Below, piece after piece: positions 26,468 through 35,671 of a stretch of DNA of 64,000 bases. How positions within the stretch are numbered: the first letter of the stretch is position 1; each line of letters opens with the position of its first letter. The position numbers were made by a program, and so were the translations under genes. Origin of the DNA: Alloscardovia venturai (GTDB lineage: Bacteria > Actinomycetota > Actinomycetes > Actinomycetales > Bifidobacteriaceae); the NCBI RefSeq assembly GCF_042676605.1, contig NZ_JBHTHQ010000013.1:59350-123349 (forward strand). The letters are read 5' to 3'. The notes under the pieces are model-generated. The model did no database searches and was not told where the DNA came from. It worked only from the letters and a program-made list of their open reading frames with translations.

Positions 26468-27649
26468 ATGGGAATTATCGATACAATGAAGTCACTACTT
26501 CCAATTTCAGCAAGGTCTTTTCGTGCTCAAGCGCAATGGGAGGCAAGAGAGATTAAGCATATCGAAGAGCGCATAGATGCATTGCAGGATTCATTTGATT
26601 CTCTTCACCGTCACATTGATGACCGCGCACAGCCATTGGAAGAGCAGAACCGCACTATCATCGATGAGGCCCGTGCTGTGGATGCCAAGCAGAACATTCG
26701 TTTTTGGGGCTTATATGGTGACGGGTCGGGAAGCATCGATCAGCGTCGAGCTTTCTTTAAGTCTTTGCCGCAAGCGCGTGGAGGGGCACGTCTTCTGCAA
26801 CTTGCCTTAGCGCACTTGCTCCACGAGTTTGCTGATTTTTGCGCAGATAATGATATCGATAACTGGTGGCTTATCGGCGGCACATTGCTGGGAGCTGATA
26901 GACATGCTGGTTTCATCCCGTGGGATGATGATCTTGATGTAGGCATCATGCGTGACAGCTTGATGCAGCTTATCAAACTCATCAACAATCGCGAAGTTGA
27001 AGGAAGTGATAAGTTTACTGTCACCGTAGTGTGGGATAGAAATGCTGACTGTAAGCAGATTCGCTTGCATTCCACACGGGATAATGTCCCTGGATTTATC
27101 GATCTTTTCATCTTTGATTGGTGTCCTGCTGTGGATGAGAGTCTAGTAAAGAAGAACTCTCTGGCAAGGGCACGGGTGAGGGCTCGATTGCGTGAGATTG
27201 AGGCGCAAGGTGATCAGCTTCAGAATTGGATTCCGGCGACTGAATCTGCGTACATGGACGCTTTAGACTCCCATAATGAGGATGCGAAGATTATTGCTAC
27301 TGCTTTTGACGACGCGATAGAAGATTTGAGGAATCAGCACGTTATCTGTAGTAAACAAGATGCGCATGCAATCATCCGTTCTATTGACAATTTGGACGCT
27401 CCACGGAATTTCCATTGGAATGTTTCGCTTCATAATATGTTCCCTACGAAATTATTAGAATTTGAAGGGCATCGATATCCAGTACCACGAGAGTACGTCT
27501 ATTTCAATGAAGAGTCATATAGGAATCCTTATGATTTACCTAACGATATTGGGCTGCACTATGAGCATGTGTCTCAGGACGTCATGAAGGATGATAAAGT
27601 ACGTCAGGCGATTGAAGAGTATATTTCTGACGAGCATCTTCATGGTTAG
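26468..27649 (+). CDS. LicD-family phosphotransferase
   Basis: LicD-type enzyme of 393 residues that transfers a phospho-alditol or phosphocholine group from a CDP-activated donor to a surface glycan. A helical region of about 90 residues precedes the LicD core, which shows GGTLLGADRHAGFIPWDDDL, the family hallmark with its metal-binding aspartates. ATG 26468 is chosen because the domain and helix begin after it; the ribosome site is weak. It precedes the cytidylyltransferase at 27735, consistent with donor synthesis followed by transfer. Confidence 0.88.
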   Translation: MGIIDTMKSLLPISARSFRAQAQWEAREIKHIEERIDALQDSFDSLHRHIDDRAQPLEEQNRTIIDEARAVDAKQNIRFWGLYGDGSGSIDQRRAFFKSLPQARGGARLLQLALAHLLHEFADFCADNDIDNWWLIGGTLLGADRHAGFIPWDDDLDVGIMRDSLMQLIKLINNREVEGSDKFTVTVVWDRNADCKQIRLHSTRDNVPGFIDLFIFDWCPAVDESLVKKNSLARARVRARLREIEAQGDQLQNWIPATESAYMDALDSHNEDAKIIATAFDDAIEDLRNQHVICSKQDAHAIIRSIDNLDAPRNFHWNVSLHNMFPTKLLEFEGHRYPVPREYVYFNEESYRNPYDLPNDIGLHYEHVSQDVMKDDKVRQAIEEYISDEHLHG

Positions 27650-27734
27650 TCTGTCGTACCTTCTTTTGAGATATCGAATGAGGATAGCGAATCAGATAAC
27701 AAAGATAGCAAAAGGAAACTAAGCTAGAGGATTT

Positions 27735-28463
27735 ATGGCAAATATCGCATTAATTATCGCAGGTGGTCGTGGAAATCGTATGGGGCAAGACTTGCCTAAA
27801 CAGTTTTTAAGCGTTGACGATAAACCTATTATTATGTATACATGTGAGGCATTCCAATCGCACCCACTCATTGATGCGATTGTTATCGTGTGCATAGATG
27901 GTTGGCAGACGGCTCTTGAGGCGTATGCTCATCAATTTAACATCACAAAATTATGTGGCATAGTTTCCGGCGGAAGCAACGGTCAGGAATCTATACGCAA
28001 TGGTCTAGAATTCTTGAGCTCTACTTTTTCTCGAGATGATATCGTCCTTGTACATGACGCCATTCGTCCTATGATCTCGCATGAGATTATTTCACACTGT
28101 ATAGAAGATACTCGTGAGTTTGGCACGTCAATAGTGGCTATTCCATGCGCTGAGGCGATGCTAGAGATTGATGATGCTGATGCGTTACGAGCAAGTTCAC
28201 GCGCTGTCATTGATAGAGACAGCTTGAAACGAACCCAGACACCACAGGGATTCCCGCTGGGGACGTTACTTGATTTGCATGAAGATGCACGTAAGCAAGG
28301 AATTACCAATTCGGTTGCTTCATGTACTCTCGCTATCGAACTTGGCCGCAGCGTACATTTCACGCCCGGCTCGGAGAAAAATATTAAGTTAACCACGCTT
28401 GACGACATCGATATATTTAAAGCGTTGCTAGGTGCTGAACGAGCATCGTGGCTTAAAGGCTAA
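27735..28463 (+). CDS. IspD/TarI-family cytidylyltransferase
   Basis: CTP-dependent nucleotidyltransferase of 242 residues. The loop GGRGNRMGQDLPKQF binds the CTP. The family includes IspD (methylerythritol phosphate) and TarI/Bcs1 (ribitol 5-phosphate). Being between a LicD transferase and an SDR protein in a glycan locus, a TarI-like activation of an alditol phosphate is more likely than isoprenoid synthesis; this rests on context only. AGAGGAT precedes ATG 27735. Confidence 0.82.
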   Translation: MANIALIIAGGRGNRMGQDLPKQFLSVDDKPIIMYTCEAFQSHPLIDAIVIVCIDGWQTALEAYAHQFNITKLCGIVSGGSNGQESIRNGLEFLSSTFSRDDIVLVHDAIRPMISHEIISHCIEDTREFGTSIVAIPCAEAMLEIDDADALRASSRAVIDRDSLKRTQTPQGFPLGTLLDLHEDARKQGITNSVASCTLAIELGRSVHFTPGSEKNIKLTTLDDIDIFKALLGAERASWLKG

Positions 28464-28526
28464 TTTACCCTACCGTAGTATTAATTCGGGATTCGTATCT
28501 CTATACGTTTTAGCGAGGTAAATTGT

Positions 28527-29588
28527 ATGGATGATATATACAGTGATATGTATATCCAGGATGCGCGTCGTGCTGCACAATCAGTGATTTCTCCAGAATT
28601 TTTTCAAGGGAAGACCGTTGCTGTCTTTGGCGCGAGTGGCTTTATTGGAAGTACGGTGTGCTTTACACTATGCGAACTTGGCGCACGCGTTATCGCTTGC
28701 GGCCGGAGTGAGGAAAGGCTAAAAAATCTCTTTGCACATACGTCAAGTGTTCGTACCGTGAAGGTTGATATCAACGATGCCTCGTGGAGTACCGATACTA
28801 CGATACAAGACCTTTATGGGACTCCTGACATCGTGATAGACGCGGCATCCCCTGCAGATCCCGCTTCATTTGCACAATTTCCTGTGCGCACAATGCTCAG
28901 TAACGTAGAAGGATTATCCCACGTGCTTGACTATGTAGTCGCACATAACGTAGAGAGAACACTTTACATATCGAGCGGCGAGATATATGGCTACTTTATG
29001 CAGGAGCATCGTGTCAAAGAGGAGGAGCAAGGTGTGCTTGATATACTCTCCGCACGTTCCTGCTATCCGCAATCGAAGCGTGCTGCAGAGACACTTTGTG
29101 CAAGTTATGCTACGCAGTATGGTATTGATGTGCGTATAGCGCGTCCATCCCATGTTATCGGTCCTCAGTTTAGAGCGTCGGATAGCAGAGCAAGCGCACA
29201 ATTTTTTAGAGATGCCCTTGCAGGTCGTGACATTTCGTTGACATCCACTGGTGAGCAAATCCGAACGTTTGCGTATATCGCTGACTGTGTCTCAGGAATT
29301 CTGTCGATAATTTCTAGAGGAGAGCCATGTCATGCGTATAACGTCACAAATTCTGAGAATATGGTGACTTTTGCGCAGTTTGCTCGAAAGATTGGACAGT
29401 GTGCAGGAATTAACGTTCATATACCAGCGCATACGACGGATACAGCAAGTCGTGCTGAACTCAAGCGTCTTGCTCAGCTCGACGATAGTAAACTTCGCTC
29501 ATTAGGATGGTCTCCCCAGTTTGGTTTTGATGAGACTATTGAACGTACCTTTACTTTCCTCGAGCGTGCACGTTCAGTCGAGGATTAA
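28527..29588 (+). CDS. NAD-dependent epimerase/dehydratase (extended SDR)
   Basis: Extended short-chain dehydrogenase of 353 residues. GASGFIG near residue 35 is the Rossmann nucleotide loop. ISSGEIYG and YPQSK supply the Ser and the Tyr-x-x-x-Lys catalytic pair. An N-terminal stretch of about 25 residues precedes the fold. GAGGT precedes ATG 28527. The substrate is a nucleotide sugar or nucleotide-activated alditol; position behind the cytidylyltransferase suggests a CDP-linked one. Exact reaction unknown. Confidence 0.82.
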   Translation: MDDIYSDMYIQDARRAAQSVISPEFFQGKTVAVFGASGFIGSTVCFTLCELGARVIACGRSEERLKNLFAHTSSVRTVKVDINDASWSTDTTIQDLYGTPDIVIDAASPADPASFAQFPVRTMLSNVEGLSHVLDYVVAHNVERTLYISSGEIYGYFMQEHRVKEEEQGVLDILSARSCYPQSKRAAETLCASYATQYGIDVRIARPSHVIGPQFRASDSRASAQFFRDALAGRDISLTSTGEQIRTFAYIADCVSGILSIISRGEPCHAYNVTNSENMVTFAQFARKIGQCAGINVHIPAHTTDTASRAELKRLAQLDDSKLRSLGWSPQFGFDETIERTFTFLERARSVED

Positions 29589-29607
29589 GAGTTGTTAGTA
29601 TAGCTAT

Positions 29608-30594
29608 ATGACTTCCACATCTCTGCGCATTACCGCTGTCGTTGTCTCTTATAACCGTGAGAGGCTTCTCAAAGAGTGTCTCGATGGTCTTGCAGCTCAG
29701 ACATATCCCGTTGCTCGCACCATCGTCGTCGATAATGCAAGTACAGGTGGCGCGGTGAGCGTTGTTGAGTCGCATCCGTCGAAACCGGAGCTTATGAAAC
29801 TCAATGAGAATGTCGGTGGTGCTGGCGGCTTTGCAGTAGGTATCGCGCTTGCAGCTCGTAAGACGGATACAGACTATGTATGGATTATGGACGATGACAC
29901 GGTGCCTACCCCGACAGCCCTCGAAAAGCTCGTTGAAGCCATTAATGAAGCTGAAAGAGTTAATGGCGACGAGCCTGTCATCGTAGGCTCGAAAGCGGTG
30001 TGGATAGACGGACGCGAGCATTTGATGAATAAGCCACGCGCGCGTCGGTGGATCCATCACGGTGCACCGACTCTCACACATTCTCACGGCGCATATCAGG
30101 CGCGTTCTTTCTCCTTCGTGTCATGCTGTATCAACGCACATGAAATTCGCGCTCGCAAAGCACTACCCATTGGCGCATATTTCTTATGGAATGATGACTT
30201 CGAATTTACGACGCGCCTTCTGAAGGAATCGACTGGGTACTATGTGCCTGAAAGTGTCGTCGAGCACAAGACAAAGGTATTTGGGTCGTCTAATGCCGAT
30301 CCTGGTGCTCGTTTTAGATTTGAAGTGCGCAACAAACAGTGGCTCTTTAAGTATGCGAAAGTGAACTTTACAGGAAAAGAGCGTATTTATTACCGTTTGG
30401 CGACGGTGAAGCGCTGGGCGGAGACCGTGGCCCGCGCAAAGGATAAGAGCGCGATTCTCACATATGCTCGACAGGGGTGGAAGGAAGCTGGAAGTGGGCG
30501 TCCTCTCTCCAATGCTGAAGTACTTGCTGCAAGTCCTGAAGCAGAGACTGTGCTCAAAGAATTCGAGAGGAATTCGAGAACTGACGAGAATTAA
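29608..30594 (+). CDS. GT2 glycosyltransferase, GlfT/rhamnosyltransferase-like
   Basis: Family 2 glycosyltransferase of 328 residues, cytoplasmic. VVVSYNRE begins the fold, NENVGGAGGF is the motif shared with galactofuranosyl- and rhamnosyltransferases, and MDDDT is the metal/nucleotide site. The neighbour at 37359 shares this motif, and a UDP-galactopyranose mutase gene at 48803 supplies the galactofuranose donor, so galactofuranose transfer is plausible. No ribosome site; TAGTAT lies 6 nt before the ATG, suggesting a leaderless start. The stop overlaps the stop of the opposing gene by 3 bp. Confidence 0.85.
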   Translation: MTSTSLRITAVVVSYNRERLLKECLDGLAAQTYPVARTIVVDNASTGGAVSVVESHPSKPELMKLNENVGGAGGFAVGIALAARKTDTDYVWIMDDDTVPTPTALEKLVEAINEAERVNGDEPVIVGSKAVWIDGREHLMNKPRARRWIHHGAPTLTHSHGAYQARSFSFVSCCINAHEIRARKALPIGAYFLWNDDFEFTTRLLKESTGYYVPESVVEHKTKVFGSSNADPGARFRFEVRNKQWLFKYAKVNFTGKERIYYRLATVKRWAETVARAKDKSAILTYARQGWKEAGSGRPLSNAEVLAASPEAETVLKEFERNSRTDEN

Positions 30595-31436
30595 ACAGTA
30601 TTGTGGTTTTTTACCGCTGTGCGAAGCCGGTACAGCGGTTTTTTGATACTCGTGGGAACAAGTCGGTAGAGACCGCGAATGATGACATTTCTTATGAACT
30701 GACTGCGAGAGGTAAAACCGTCCTTGTAGAACTGCTTTTGGAGTGCAATCTCGTCTCGCATCATATGCCAGCCACCGCGGCGATTATATGCGCCAGAGTC
30801 TACGCGGTATCCGAGGAGAACCTCGGAGATGTTAGCAAACTGAGCACCGTTCAGTAGCATTCGCTCCCACAACTGATAGTCCTCGAAATGTCCAGAATCT
30901 TCTGGATATCCATCAACACTCAGCAATGCTGATTTGCGGATCATGACCGTCGGGTGGTGTACAGGCGACTGAAAGCGCGCATAAGCGCTGATTTCTGAGG
31001 AAGAACGTGGCAGTAGACGTTTTTCTCCCCATATAATGTGATCGTACTGCGGCTCTGTAAATTCTTGAAGAGCGCTGCCGAGTACATCCACCTCTAGGTG
31101 AGACTCGAGATAAGTGACCTGGCGCTCGAAACGGTATGGAAGGCTATAATCGTCAGCATCCATACGTGCTATCCAGTCGGTAGAAGTGTTTCTCACCCCT
31201 ACATTGAGTGCGTGTGCAAGACCGCGGTTGTGCGGCAGGCGAATTATCGTGATGGGCGCGGATGAAGATTCAAGGGATGAAAGGTAAGCCTCGACTTCTT
31301 CTGCAACGGGACCATCCTCGATGATGATGACTTCAGCAGGTTTACAAATCTGATCGGTGGTGATAGACGTGATAGCGCGACGGATGCTGTCAAACCTATC
31401 TTTTGAGTAGACGCTCATTACCACAGAAAAATCCAT
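30591..31436 (-). CDS. GT2 glycosyltransferase
   Basis: Family 2 (GT-A) glycosyltransferase of 281 residues. FSVVMSVYSKD begins the fold directly after the start, IIEDGP is the first nucleotide-sugar motif and RMDADD the DXD site. I place the start at ATG 31436, not the upstream one at 31556, because the fold begins there and TATACT lies 7 nt before it, fitting a leaderless transcript. It is the only minus-strand glycosyltransferase in the cluster. Its 3' codons contain the terminator of the converging gene. Confidence 0.84.
   Translation of the reverse strand: MDFSVVMSVYSKDRFDSIRRAITSITTDQICKPAEVIIIEDGPVAEEVEAYLSSLESSSAPITIIRLPHNRGLAHALNVGVRNTSTDWIARMDADDYSLPYRFERQVTYLESHLEVDVLGSALQEFTEPQYDHIIWGEKRLLPRSSSEISAYARFQSPVHHPTVMIRKSALLSVDGYPEDSGHFEDYQLWERMLLNGAQFANISEVLLGYRVDSGAYNRRGGWHMMRDEIALQKQFYKDGFTSRSQFIRNVIIRGLYRLVPTSIKKPLYRLRTAVKNHNTV
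30613..30644 (+). terminator. Intrinsic terminator for the gene at 29608, inside the opposing gene
   Basis: ACCGCTGT at 30613-30620 pairs with ACAGCGGT at 30632-30639, followed by six T. It works on the plus strand only; on the minus strand the hairpin is followed by A residues. It lies within the last codons of the minus-strand glycosyltransferase. Confidence 0.85.
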
Positions 31437-31650
31437 GATTTCAAGTATATCGAGTGTGCAGGCATGAGCAGATACAAAATCCAGTGAAACTGCATAGGTT
31501 GTAAAGACTTTATGCAGGACCTGTGTGGACCTTGTACGGGTTACCTCACTTCTCACTGTCTTCTCAAAATTTTCATTCTTTTACTTTTATCATGAGGGGA
31601 GTTGAAATTTGAGAAATGTGGACGTTTCAGTTCCCGCTAAAAGGATGAAG

Positions 31651-34600
31651 ATGAAGAAGCTTACAAAAAATGCTGTCGTTGCTGCTATAGCCGCGATAAT
31701 GGCCGTTGGAGGAGTATCTATCCCACAGGCAGCGTACGCGGCGGATGAGACCGTCGCTGACAATCTAGGCTCAAGCAGTGAAGTATCGAGCTCCTCTATC
31801 CCAGAAAATCCACAAGAAAAGCTTCCTGAAAGTATCTCACAGAGTGTACCTGATGATGCAACTGTCGTATCGGAAAACCTCGCGGCGGATGATAGTGGCA
31901 ATGTGTATGATATCAAAACTGGTGATAAGGTAACCGACCCAAACATCGTCGGTACACAGGACAAACAGCCAGAGCCACTTGCAAAGACAGATGGAGAAAG
32001 TTTCATTCCAGTTCCTGTCTCAGAGGTCAAGGAGCAGATAGATAAGCAGACTGAAGAGGACGCTACCCATACTGAAAATTCTTCGAGTCGCCGCACTCGT
32101 GCCGCTCAATCTGCTACGCACATCACTAATGTGAGTTTGCCGAACAATTCCTATGGTGCTCACTGGGGCACGTATAATGGCACGCCAGCTTTCTTCCAAA
32201 ACAACGGTCAACTGTTCGTCCAGCAAGCAAAGGGCGTCATCGACGTCTCCTATGCGCAAGGAAATATCAATTGGGATGCAGTCAAAGCTACCGGAAACGT
32301 CCAAGGTGTCATCGTCCGTGCAGGGTACGGCTGGGGAAATGGTCCCGACAATTGGGCACGACGTAATATCAGCGAGCTCAAACGCTTAGGTATCCCGTTT
32401 GGTGTGTATTGGTATTCATATTCGTCGAGCACAGGCGAGTCCGTCAAGGAAGCAAATTCTCTCGCAGATGTACTTCGTGACCTTGGCGTAAGTGCGCAGG
32501 ACATGGCATACCCAGTATTTTATGACATGGAGCGGTGGACATGGACCGGTCATGCGCCATCGACGAATCCAAACGTTAATGCTCAGCTTGTGTCCTCGTT
32601 TAAGTCCACTATGAGCGCTCGCGGATATACCAACACGTCTGTGTACTCGTATACGAGCTACTTGAATAGCAATTTGAAGAGTAGCTATATCTGGCAAAAC
32701 ACAAGTTGGGTAGCGCAGTACGGGGCATACATGGGCTTCACAGCGTGGAATACAAATTCGCGTGGATGGCAGTACTCCTCAAGTGGCAAGGTCAACGGCA
32801 TCAGTGGAAATGTGGATATCAATGCATTCGGGAATGCGAGCTATGTGGCGGAGTTTGATGTGCGCAGTCTTCCTATGGTTACCATTCCAAACGGAAATTA
32901 TTACATAGATTCTAAGTTGAGCGAAAAGATTTCTGTAGATATTCCTTCAGCAAGTACCAATAGTGGTACACAGATGCAAGTTTATACGTACAACAATTCA
33001 GCTGCTCAACAGTTCAAGTTTACTCGTCAGAGTGATGGAAGTTACACCATTGTGAATGCTAATTCTGGTAAGGCAATTGACGTGAGTTCCGCAGATGCAA
33101 AAAATAATGCAAAACTTCAGCAGTGGGATTCTAATGGTTCGACTGCGCAAAGATGGTTCATACGTGAAAGTGGTGAAGGGTACATACTTCAATCAGCTCT
33201 AGGAAACTGGGTCATGGACTTAGCAGGAGCATCGACGAGTAATGGCACGGCAGTTCAACTATACACACCAAATAACTCGAACGCTCAGAAATTTTACCTC
33301 GCTTCAACGCAATCATTGACTGATAATCAAACAGTCAAAATTGTTTCTGCACTGAATACATCTAAATCTCTAGATATCGAGTCAGCATCATCAAATGATG
33401 GGTTACCTATCCGTCTTTGGGGATGGAACGGTTCTAACGCTCAGCTCTATATCGCTAGGCAGGTAGGTAACGGAACGTTTACCTTAGTAAACAAGAGCTC
33501 AGGTAAAGTAATTGATGTTGCTTGGAACAATACGGACAATGGTGCGTCAATTGATCAGTACAGTTCCAATAACACGAGCGCACAGCAATGGATAGTTCGT
33601 AAGAATACTGATGGCACATATTCATTCCAAGGCAGAGGCTCTGGAAAATTTATGGAGGTGCCAGGAGCAAACTCTACATCTGGTTCATATGTGAAAACGT
33701 ACGTAGGCAATGGCACAACTGCGCAGAATTGGCGTGTATCGACACCGTCTTCGAGCGACATTCATGATGCTCATTTTGCACTTGATCATTACAGCGATTT
33801 GCCGGATGGAACGTATAACTTTGCGCGTTCAACTAATGTGAATAAAGTGCTCGATATCTCAGGAGCGTCACATGCGGATGCTGCAAATGCTCAAATTTAC
33901 TCTGCAAATGACACAGATGCACAAAGTTGGATTATCTCGCATGATTCTGAGGGGTATGTCATTATCACGAATAAAGAATCTCGCAAAGTACTTGATGTGA
34001 ACTCTGGTATTGCTAGAAATGCTCAAAATGTGCAGCAGTATGCCGCAAATGGAACAGATGCGCAAAGATGGATTGCTGTGAAAAATAGCGATGGATCATA
34101 CACTTTCCATTCAGGTCTTAATGTGTCATTTGTCATGGATGTCACATCAAATGGGGTGTCCAATGGCACAAATGTTCAGCTTTATACAGCTAATGGGACG
34201 ACAGCTCAGAAGTGGAAATTACTTACGTATGCTCAGGCTCATGCTAGTACTATTTCTAACGGTACATATCAGTTTGTACGTCCGCAAAAGAGCACTGCTG
34301 TCATGGATCTTAGTTCGGGTTCCTTTGCAAATTATACGAATATTCGAATTTGGTCTAGCAATGGAAGTGATGCACAGAAGTGGGTTATCACCCATAATGC
34401 TGAAGGGTATATAACTATAACGAGTAAGAAAACAGGAAAAGCTCTCGACTTAGACTCCGCTATTGCACGAAGCGGTCAAAATATCCAGCAATATGATTCA
34501 AATGGTTCTTACGCACAGCAGTGGATTGCCATTCAGAATAGTAACGGGACGTATACCTTCTTATCTCGCGTCAACCAGAGTTTCGCACTCGATGTGAGCG

Positions 34601-34683
34601 CGAATAATACTGCTAATAATACCAATGTACAGTTATGGGAACGTAATAATTCTCAAGGGCAGCAGTGGTTATTAAAGCGTTAG
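31651..34683 (+). CDS. Secreted GH25 muramidase with four ricin-type lectin domains
   Basis: Exported protein of about 1010 residues. The signal peptide (about 30 residues) ends AAYA. A low-complexity acidic linker reaches about residue 190. A GH25 lysozyme domain (about 195-405) follows, with IDVSYAQGNI at its start, the catalytic pair in YDMERW (Glu about 294), and DINAF at its end. About 600 residues of ricin-type beta-trefoil repeats complete the protein, twelve subdomains with AQ[QKR][WF]-type cores, so four trefoils. There is no LPXTG or membrane anchor; the lectin domains probably hold it on wall glycan. The start may be 31645 or 31651; an upstream TTG at 31609 is less likely. It lies inside a glycan locus, consistent with binding that polymer. 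Confidence 0.9.
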   Translation: MKKLTKNAVVAAIAAIMAVGGVSIPQAAYAADETVADNLGSSSEVSSSSIPENPQEKLPESISQSVPDDATVVSENLAADDSGNVYDIKTGDKVTDPNIVGTQDKQPEPLAKTDGESFIPVPVSEVKEQIDKQTEEDATHTENSSSRRTRAAQSATHITNVSLPNNSYGAHWGTYNGTPAFFQNNGQLFVQQAKGVIDVSYAQGNINWDAVKATGNVQGVIVRAGYGWGNGPDNWARRNISELKRLGIPFGVYWYSYSSSTGESVKEANSLADVLRDLGVSAQDMAYPVFYDMERWTWTGHAPSTNPNVNAQLVSSFKSTMSARGYTNTSVYSYTSYLNSNLKSSYIWQNTSWVAQYGAYMGFTAWNTNSRGWQYSSSGKVNGISGNVDINAFGNASYVAEFDVRSLPMVTIPNGNYYIDSKLSEKISVDIPSASTNSGTQMQVYTYNNSAAQQFKFTRQSDGSYTIVNANSGKAIDVSSADAKNNAKLQQWDSNGSTAQRWFIRESGEGYILQSALGNWVMDLAGASTSNGTAVQLYTPNNSNAQKFYLASTQSLTDNQTVKIVSALNTSKSLDIESASSNDGLPIRLWGWNGSNAQLYIARQVGNGTFTLVNKSSGKVIDVAWNNTDNGASIDQYSSNNTSAQQWIVRKNTDGTYSFQGRGSGKFMEVPGANSTSGSYVKTYVGNGTTAQNWRVSTPSSSDIHDAHFALDHYSDLPDGTYNFARSTNVNKVLDISGASHADAANAQIYSANDTDAQSWIISHDSEGYVIITNKESRKVLDVNSGIARNAQNVQQYAANGTDAQRWIAVKNSDGSYTFHSGLNVSFVMDVTSNGVSNGTNVQLYTANGTTAQKWKLLTYAQAHASTISNGTYQFVRPQKSTAVMDLSSGSFANYTNIRIWSSNGSDAQKWVITHNAEGYITITSKKTGKALDLDSAIARSGQNIQQYDSNGSYAQQWIAIQNSNGTYTFLSRVNQSFALDVSANNTANNTNVQLWERNNSQGQQWLLKR

Positions 34684-34697
34684 GTTATACTACAAAT

Positions 34698-35639
34698 ATG
34701 AGTGGAACCCAAAAACCAGAAGTCGCAGTGCTTATTCCCTGTTATAACGAGGAAGTTACTATTGCTAAGGTTGTGCAAGACTTTCAGAAGTCGCTACCAG
34801 GAGCGGCAATTTATGTCTATGACAATAATTCGACAGATCATACTGCTGAAATTGCGCATTCTTTGGGTGCCATAGTACGTCCTGAACCTCGTCAAGGCAA
34901 AGGTAATGTTATTCAGTCTATGTTTAATGATATTGATGCAGATGTTTATGTCATGGTAGATGGCGATGACACATACCCAGCGGAATCTGCACCAGATATG
35001 GTAGCGAAGGTCCTTGAAGGCTATGATATGGTCATCGGTGACCGTTTAAGTTCCACCTACTTTCAGGAAAATAAACGACCATTCCATAATTTTGGTAATT
35101 CGCTTGTGCGTGATTCTATCAACATGTTATTCCAATCTGATGTGAAGGACATCATGACTGGTTATCGCGCTTTTTCTTTTAAATTTGTAAAGACATACCC
35201 AATTCAAGCACACGGGTTTGAAGTAGAAACAGAAATGACCATTCATAGTCTCGATAAGAATCTCAAGCTTTATGAAATTCCTGTTCAGTATCGCGACCGT
35301 CCTGAAGGCTCTGTGTCTAAGCTTGAAACAGTAGGCGATGGCGTAAGAGTAATTTCTACAATCTTCCGTATGATTCGTGAATATAAGCCACTTCCATTCT
35401 TTGGTACGGTTGGCTTACTTTTTGCGCTCATAGGCATCGGCTTGATGGTTCCTATTTTTATCAAGTTCTGGCAAACGGGACAAGTTCTACAGTTCCCCAC
35501 GCTGTTTGGAAGTTTCTTCATTATCCTTACAGGTGTGTTACTGATAATTGCTGGTATTATCTTGGATGTCATTGCGAAAAACGACCGTAAAGAATTTGTC
35601 GAGACAACGAATATGTTTGAGTATATCCGTAGGAAATAA
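34698..35639 (+). CDS. GT2 polyprenyl-phosphate glycosyltransferase with two membrane helices
   Basis: DPM1-like family 2 glycosyltransferase of 313 residues. LIPCYNEE, YDNNSTD and MVDGDDTYP mark the nucleotide-sugar and metal sites. Two C-terminal helices anchor it. Enzymes of this layout charge undecaprenyl phosphate with a sugar for later use by GT-C enzymes on the outer face, and two GT-C-like proteins follow at 38336 and 40538. TATACT lies 6 nt before ATG 34698 and there is no ribosome site, so the start looks leaderless. It begins 14 bp after the GH25 gene. Confidence 0.86.
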   Translation: MSGTQKPEVAVLIPCYNEEVTIAKVVQDFQKSLPGAAIYVYDNNSTDHTAEIAHSLGAIVRPEPRQGKGNVIQSMFNDIDADVYVMVDGDDTYPAESAPDMVAKVLEGYDMVIGDRLSSTYFQENKRPFHNFGNSLVRDSINMLFQSDVKDIMTGYRAFSFKFVKTYPIQAHGFEVETEMTIHSLDKNLKLYEIPVQYRDRPEGSVSKLETVGDGVRVISTIFRMIREYKPLPFFGTVGLLFALIGIGLMVPIFIKFWQTGQVLQFPTLFGSFFIILTGVLLIIAGIILDVIAKNDRKEFVETTNMFEYIRRK

Positions 35640-35671
35640 AAAGTCTGTGGGAGATAGAGGTAATAGGGAAG

